Origin: Pseudomonadota bacterium
GTDB taxonomy: Bacteria > Pseudomonadota > Alphaproteobacteria > Caulobacterales > Caulobacteraceae
Assembly (NCBI GenBank): GCA_023428785.1
Contig: JAEYWU010000009.1
Location: 1-13,294, forward strand
DNA: 13,294 nucleotides
Reading direction: 5' to 3'
In this document: positions 7,696 through 13,294 of the stretch, in pieces
How positions within the stretch are numbered: position 1 is the first letter of the stretch
Layout: every line of letters starts with the position of its first letter
Position numbers and translations under genes: made by a program
The notes under the pieces: generated by a model
Told to the model about the DNA's origin: nothing
The model's input: only the letters and a program-made list of their open reading frames with translations
The model's database searches: none

Positions 7696-7722
7696 CGTGT
7701 CGCGCGTGTCGCGCGTGTCGCT
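7696..7722 (+). repeat. Three-copy 9-bp tandem repeat
   Basis: CGTGTCGCG occurs at 7696-7704 and 7705-7713, with a third copy CGTGTCGCT at 7714-7722. It lies in non-coding DNA about 170 nt before typA. No function is evident; copy number could vary by slippage. Confidence 0.85.
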
Positions 7723-7894
7723 GTCCGGACGACCGACACGACAGGGCGACAGATCTGCGGGTCCCGGCCCGTCAGCGAGCGCTTCGCCGTCTCTGGTGTT
7801 TTGGCCCGCTTGCGGGTATGAGGCGCGCGCTTCCCCGAAACCTTTCCCGTTCGGCGGCCCGATCTCTCGCGGCCGCCCTTGCCCGATACCGAAA

Positions 7895-9727
<1,833 letters not shown>

Positions 9728-9736
9728 AATTGAAGA

Positions 9737-9770
9737 CGCCCGGGGCCTCTAGCCCCGGGCGCTTCTCTTT
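9737..9770. terminator. Intrinsic terminator between typA and the phytase gene
   Basis: A 10-bp perfect GC-rich stem, CGCCCGGGGC (9737-9746) with GCCCCGGGCG (9752-9761), has a 5-nt loop and is followed by the T-rich CTTCTCTTT. It ends typA transcription. The opposite strand carries a moderately T-rich sequence after the stem (GTCTTCAATTCT), so it may also serve the convergent phytase gene. Confidence 0.85.
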
Positions 9771-9788
9771 CCGGCTTGTGGGCCCGGC

Positions 9789-10895
9789 CTAGAGGCCCAG
9801 CGCCCGGCGGACCTCGGCCCAGTCGACCAGCTTGAAGTTCTGCTGGGCCCGGACCGTATCCAGATCCTCGCCCTCCGTATCGGCATCGTCCTGCATGACC
9901 ACCAGACCCGAGCCATAGGGCCCGACCTGACCGCCGAGCGCCGCCACGCCATCGGTCCCGGTCACGGCATCCACGCCATTGGCCGGATGGACCGAAAATC
10001 GGCCCCGGTACTCCAGCTCGGCCCCATCGGCCCGGTAGACGGCGAAGGCGCTATCGCCCTGCGAGGAGACGATCAGCCACGACGGCCCGCCCGGTTCATG
10101 AAGCAGGGTCATGCCCTCGACATCGGGGACCAGCCGCTCTGACGGCGCCGGATCGACGATGCGGCCTACCGCCTCGCCCGTCGCGGCCGTGTCGAACAGC
10201 CAGATGCCCGCAGCCTCTTCCCCGACATAGAGCCGGCCGCGCTGGTCATCGACCGTGCAGCCTTCCGGCTGGCTCGGCACCGCGAATCGACGCTCGCCGC
10301 GCGCCTCGATCGCGCCGTCCGCCCCGGCCCGCACCGCGACCTGGCGGATCTGGCCATCGGTCGAGTTGATGAAGATGAGGAAGTCGTCCCCGCGCCGCCC
10401 GACGCACAGGCCGTAGGGCTCGGTCAGGTCCAGAGGCACCACGCCCCAGGGCGTCAGCTCGAACGTCTGCGGGTGCATCAGATAGAGCGCCGCTCCCATC
10501 CGGCCCCGGTCACTGGCCGCGACCAGAACCCGCTCGCCGTCCGGCGTGGGAAAGCCGCCGCGCAGGTCGACATTGTTCAGCCGGCCATCGGGAATGAAGT
10601 TGAGCACCTGACCGTCCAGCCCATAGGCGTAGAGGCCCGCCTGCTTGTCCGTGCCCAGAATGACCGCCCGGATCGGGTCGGTGGGATCGACCCAGATTTC
10701 TGGATCGTCCGCGGCGTCCGCACGGGTCGTGCCGACCGCCACCGTCTCCGCCGCCGCCGGCACCGGCGTCCCCACGCCAATCGCCATGCGCCGGGAATCC
10801 GAAAAGGCCTCAGGAGCGAGAAGGGCGCAGCCGCTCAAAGATGTCAAACAAATCAGTCCAAGAACAAATCTGTCACGTTTCTTTTGGATAAACAT
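9789..10895 (-). CDS. Beta-propeller phytase (3-phytase), lipoprotein
   Basis: Calcium-dependent beta-propeller phytase that removes phosphate from phytate (inositol hexakisphosphate). The 368 residues begin with a lipoprotein signal: basic QKKRDR, a hydrophobic run and lipobox LSGC with the lipidated Cys at 23, so the enzyme is membrane-anchored in the envelope. Family blocks appear in order: DAADDPEIWV (60-69), TDKQAGLYAYGLDG (82-95), GRLNNVDLRGGF (104-115), QPEGCTVDD (209-217), YVGEEAAGIW, DVEGMTL (258-264), SSQGDSAFAVY (277-287), GSGLVVMQDD and the final NFKLVDW (353-359). The length is normal for the family. The ATG at 10895 is favoured over the adjacent GTG at 10898 because GGAG sits 8 nt upstream of it. 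It is divergent from a TonB receptor gene; the pair likely works together on phytate. No truncation is seen. Confidence 0.93.
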   Translation of the reverse strand: MFIQKKRDRFVLGLICLTSLSGCALLAPEAFSDSRRMAIGVGTPVPAAAETVAVGTTRADAADDPEIWVDPTDPIRAVILGTDKQAGLYAYGLDGQVLNFIPDGRLNNVDLRGGFPTPDGERVLVAASDRGRMGAALYLMHPQTFELTPWGVVPLDLTEPYGLCVGRRGDDFLIFINSTDGQIRQVAVRAGADGAIEARGERRFAVPSQPEGCTVDDQRGRLYVGEEAAGIWLFDTAATGEAVGRIVDPAPSERLVPDVEGMTLLHEPGGPSWLIVSSQGDSAFAVYRADGAELEYRGRFSVHPANGVDAVTGTDGVAALGGQVGPYGSGLVVMQDDADTEGEDLDTVRAQQNFKLVDWAEVRRALGL

Positions 10896-10903
10896 CACTG
10901 GCG

Positions 10904-10907
10904 CTCC
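10904..10907 (-). promoter_or_regulatory. Phytase ribosome binding site
   Basis: On the - strand GGAG lies 8 nt before ATG (10895) and 5 nt before the alternative GTG (10898). The spacing favours the ATG. Confidence 0.6.
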
Positions 10908-10933
10908 GAGTACAGCCTAATCTATGGCGTCGC

Positions 10934-10949
10934 TGTTCACACATGAACA
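10934..10949. promoter_or_regulatory. Palindromic operator candidate 1 (phytase/TonB receptor)
   Basis: Perfect dyad TGTTCA-CACA-TGAACA between the divergent phytase and receptor genes. Its centre is about 19.5 bp from that of the second palindrome, so a dimeric regulator could occupy both on the same DNA face. The regulator is unknown; neither dyad resembles the direct-repeat pho box. Confidence 0.5.
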
Positions 10950-10952
10950 TAG

Positions 10953-10969
10953 ATCAGTCAATGACTGAT
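10953..10969. promoter_or_regulatory. Palindromic operator candidate 2 (phytase/TonB receptor)
   Basis: Perfect 17-bp palindrome ATCAGTCA-A-TGACTGAT, with 8-bp arms around a single base. It lies 25 nt upstream of the receptor ATG at 10994, where it could block transcription or fold in the leader. An 8-bp-arm perfect match in a 95-nt gap is unlikely by chance. The binding protein is unknown. Confidence 0.6.
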
Positions 10970-10978
10970 TTGTTACTC

Positions 10979-10983
10979 GGGGA
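10979..10983 (+). promoter_or_regulatory. Ribosome binding site deciding the TonB receptor start
   Basis: GGGGA lies 10 nt before the ATG at 10994, which begins a clean signal peptide. It supports this start over the in-frame ATG at 10943, which would add 17 residues ahead of the signal peptide and run through the second palindrome. Confidence 0.6.
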
Positions 10984-10993
10984 TGACATTAAA

Positions 10994-13261
10994 ATGAAGC
11001 GCAGCCTTCTCATCGCGGCCGCCGCCGCGCCGATCCTGCTGGCTATTCCGGCCAACGCCCAGGAAGTCACCAACACCGCAGAAGGCCAGCCGGTCGCGGT
11101 TGAGGACATCATCGTCACCGGCGCTCCGGTGTTCCGGAACCGGACCGACGACACCAATCCGGTGCTGTCCTACGATCAGGAGTACTTCCAGCGCTTCGAG
11201 CCGCTGTCGGTCGGGGACGCCCTGCGCCGCGTTCCGTCGGTGACCTTCCTATCGGACGTCCTGGAATCGGATGGCGCGCGTCTGCGCGGCCTTGATCCGG
11301 GCTACACCCAGATCCTGATTAACGGCGAGCGCGTTCCCGGCGCCGGTGATGACCGATCCTTCTTCGTGGACCGAATTCCGGCCGAGCTGATCGAGGGGAT
11401 CGAGATCGTCCGCTCGCCATCGGCCCGCCGGTCGGGCGATGCGGTGGCCGGCGCGATCAACATCGTGCTGCGCGACGCCTACACCCTGGACGGCGGCTAT
11501 GTTCGTGGCGGCGTGCGCCTGTTCGACGACGGCGAGTACCGCGAGCACTTCGGTGCGACCTGGGGCGGCGAGTTCGCTGGGGGCCGCCTGATCGCCAGCT
11601 TCGACATGCAGGACCGCTACAACCCCAAGGTCAAGTTCTCGCAGCGCTTCGACGAGCCGGCGGACGCTCCGGGCAATCCGGACAACTGGGAGCTCCAGGA
11701 CGACACCCGCGACGGCACCGACTATTCGTTCAACGGCGCCTATGAGGTCGAGCTGGGCTTCGGCACGCTGGAGTTGTCGGGCGTATATGTCCGCACGGAC
11801 CGCACCGAAACCGAGAACTCCTACGAGTATCCGGACGGCATCGTCGATCCGGACAACCTGGAGGTCTATACCCCGCAGCTGGAAGAGATTGAGTCCGAGA
11901 ACCTGTCGGTCAGCGGTGAGTACAGCTTCGGCATGGCCGGGGGCGAGACTAGCCTGCGGCTGGGCTACGCCCGCTACAGCGACGACATCCAGGGCGTGGA
12001 GACCGAGTTCGCCTATCTGGAAGACGCGACGCCGTTTCCGGATGCGGATGAGGTCGAATCGGAACTAACCGACACCCAGCTGGAAGACACCGAATGGTCC
12101 TTGCGCGCCGAGCACCAGCGCGACCTGGGCCGTGGGCTGAGCGTCGAGTTCGGCTTCGACTACCTCAGCAAGGAGCGCACGATCCTGCTGCAGTCGGCCG
12201 AGTTCGAGGATGACTCCCTGGCCGACTTCCCGGCCCCGCTGCCGGCGTTCGCCTATGAGCCGTGGGAGATCGCGGACGGCGGTGACTCGACTATCGAGGA
12301 ACAGCGCTTCGAGCCCTACGTCGTGCTGGAAGGCGTCTACGGCATCGCCAGCTGGGAAGCGGGCCTGCGCGTCGATATTTCCGAAACCACCATCGAGGAC
12401 CGAACGGTCTCCGAGACAGTCGAGAGCGATGAACAGCTTCTGCTGCCTTCGGTCTCGGTGCGCTTCGACGTGACCTCCGAGGACCGGATCATCGTCTCGG
12501 GCGGCCGCACGATCCGCCGCGCCAACTTCAACTTCCTGTCGCCCGCGCTGCTGGAAGAAGAGATCGGCGACTCGGACTTCATCGGCAATCCGGACCTGGA
12601 AGCGGAATCGGCCTGGGGCTTCGACGTCGGCTATGAGCGCCGGCTGGGGCGCCGGGGCATCGCGGGGATCAACTTCTTCTACCGCGACGTCACCGACCTG
12701 ATCGAATACGTCAACACGGGCGCCGAGGGCTCGGAAGGGCCGGGCACCTTCATCTACACAGTGGCCAACGTCGGCGACGGCGAGGTATGGGGCGTGGAGC
12801 TGGACCTGTCGACCCCGCTGGACGTGGTCGGCCTGCCCAACACCGGCGTCTACTTCAACCTGTCGTGGCTCGACTCGCAGGTCGAGGACTTCATGGGCGA
12901 GCGCCGGTTCAATGGCCAGTCGGACTATGCCTTCTCGGCCGGCTTCACCCATGACATCCCGGCCTGGCAGGCGGCGTTCGGCGCCAGCTACTACAGCCAG
13001 GGCGACGCCTATGACCGGTTCCTGGCCGAGGAGATCGCTACTTCGTATGGCGACAACCTGGAAATCTTCCTGGAGCGTCGCTTCGGCGAGAACGTGGTCC
13101 TGCGCCTCACCGGCACGAACCTGCTGGACGCGTCCAAGGACGAGGTCTTCGACAAGTTCGACAACCTGGCCGACCAGCTGGCGCGCGACTACGACGAGTA
13201 CGAGCTCGAGACGGAAGCGGCCGGTCCGGTCTGGCAGGTCGCCCTGCGCTGGACCTTCTAG
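10994..13261 (+). CDS. TonB-dependent outer-membrane receptor, possibly for phytate
   Basis: Outer-membrane TonB-dependent receptor of 755 residues. It starts with a signal peptide (MKRSLLIAAAAAPILLAIPANA, cleavage near 22/23). A TonB-box-like VEDIIVTG (36-43) follows. The plug domain covers about 44-165: SVGDALRRVPSV (72-83), RLRGLDPGYTQILINGERVPG (97-117), then IEIVRSPSARRSGDAVAGAIN (136-156). The rest is a 22-strand barrel ending in the outer-membrane signature VALRWTF with terminal Phe. The plug plus barrel lacks an extra N-terminal signalling domain, so it does not itself look like an ECF-sigma transducer. The barrel is notably acidic. The divergent phytase suggests a ligand of phytate, a metal-phytate complex or a product, but the sequence alone does not show it. 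It is probably the last gene before a short tail in the window. Confidence 0.93.
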   Translation: MKRSLLIAAAAAPILLAIPANAQEVTNTAEGQPVAVEDIIVTGAPVFRNRTDDTNPVLSYDQEYFQRFEPLSVGDALRRVPSVTFLSDVLESDGARLRGLDPGYTQILINGERVPGAGDDRSFFVDRIPAELIEGIEIVRSPSARRSGDAVAGAINIVLRDAYTLDGGYVRGGVRLFDDGEYREHFGATWGGEFAGGRLIASFDMQDRYNPKVKFSQRFDEPADAPGNPDNWELQDDTRDGTDYSFNGAYEVELGFGTLELSGVYVRTDRTETENSYEYPDGIVDPDNLEVYTPQLEEIESENLSVSGEYSFGMAGGETSLRLGYARYSDDIQGVETEFAYLEDATPFPDADEVESELTDTQLEDTEWSLRAEHQRDLGRGLSVEFGFDYLSKERTILLQSAEFEDDSLADFPAPLPAFAYEPWEIADGGDSTIEEQRFEPYVVLEGVYGIASWEAGLRVDISETTIEDRTVSETVESDEQLLLPSVSVRFDVTSEDRIIVSGGRTIRRANFNFLSPALLEEEIGDSDFIGNPDLEAESAWGFDVGYERRLGRRGIAGINFFYRDVTDLIEYVNTGAEGSEGPGTFIYTVANVGDGEVWGVELDLSTPLDVVGLPNTGVYFNLSWLDSQVEDFMGERRFNGQSDYAFSAGFTHDIPAWQAAFGASYYSQGDAYDRFLAEEIATSYGDNLEIFLERRFGENVVLRLTGTNLLDASKDEVFDKFDNLADQLARDYDEYELETEAAGPVWQVALRWTF

Positions 13262-13274
13262 ACCACACGAGGGG

Positions 13275-13288
13275 CCTCCGGGGGGAGG
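13275..13288 (+). terminator. Possible terminator stem at the window edge
   Basis: CCTCC (13275-13279) and GGAGG (13284-13288) pair around GGGG, 13 nt after the receptor stop codon. The stem is short and the window ends before any T-run can be seen. Confidence 0.25.
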
Positions 13289-13294
13289 TAGGGG

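Larger units (their letters stand above)
7568..7894 (+). other. 327-nt intergenic region / possible typA leader
   Basis: No convincing gene is seen here. Contents: a possible weak terminator for the upstream gene at 7596-7617; TTGACG at 7605-7610 and again at 7626-7631; TTCACG (7636-7641), a near match to a -35, 18 nt before CATAGG (7660-7665); a 9-bp tandem repeat at 7696-7722; and a short hairpin CCCGC-TT-GCGGG at 7805-7816. The typA frame stays open back to 7646, but those 83 residues are Arg/Pro-rich and end where the known TypA N-terminus begins. No promoter is clear enough to call. Confidence 0.5.

Noticed and set aside
7646..7894. 83-residue N-terminal extension of TypA
   Set aside because: The frame is open, but the residues are Arg/Pro/Ser-rich, unlike any TypA, and the standard N-terminus begins exactly at the ATG at 7895.
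10870..10876. CTGTCAC as a pho-box half site near the phytase start
   Set aside because: A pho box needs a second repeat 11 bp on; the sequence there does not match, and the site is inside the phytase coding region.

Overview
The window looks like chromosomal DNA of an alphaproteobacterium, most likely of the Caulobacterales (Brevundimonas or Caulobacter type). The case rests on high GC with strong G/C third-position bias, alphaproteobacterial-type sucA and sucB, and a divergent beta-propeller phytase / TonB receptor pair. The genus is an inference from gene content; there is no rRNA or other marker.

Layout: (1) 1-5163 is a TCA-cycle operon on the + strand: sucA (E1 of 2-oxoglutarate dehydrogenase), sucB (E2 with two tandem lipoyl domains) and, 3 nt later, a small DUF2007-like membrane protein. 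The E3 gene (lpd) is not in the window. (2) 5160-6413 (-) is a Bcr/CflA-type MFS drug exporter. Its stop codon overlaps that of the DUF2007-like gene inside one CTAG. (3) 6515-7567 (+) is a YeiH/UPF0324 putative sulfate exporter, divergent from the MFS gene. The gap between them is rich in dyads and direct repeats. (4) 7568-7894 is a 327-nt gap with no convincing gene. (5) 7895-9727 (+) is typA/bipA, a ribosome-associated GTPase, followed by a strong terminator that it shares with the convergent gene. (6) 9789-10895 (-) is a lipoprotein beta-propeller phytase, divergent from a TonB-dependent receptor at 10994-13261 (+). Two perfect dyads, about 19.5 bp centre to centre, lie between them.

Functionally, the first block is central metabolism: sucA and sucB supply two of the three enzymes converting 2-oxoglutarate to succinyl-CoA. 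The middle holds two transporters that may share a control region. The right end reads as an envelope module for phytate: a membrane-anchored phytase beside an outer-membrane receptor that may import phytate, a phytate-metal complex or a product. That substrate link is inferred from the gene pairing. This pair and its palindromic control region are the most interesting part of the window; the rest is mostly housekeeping.
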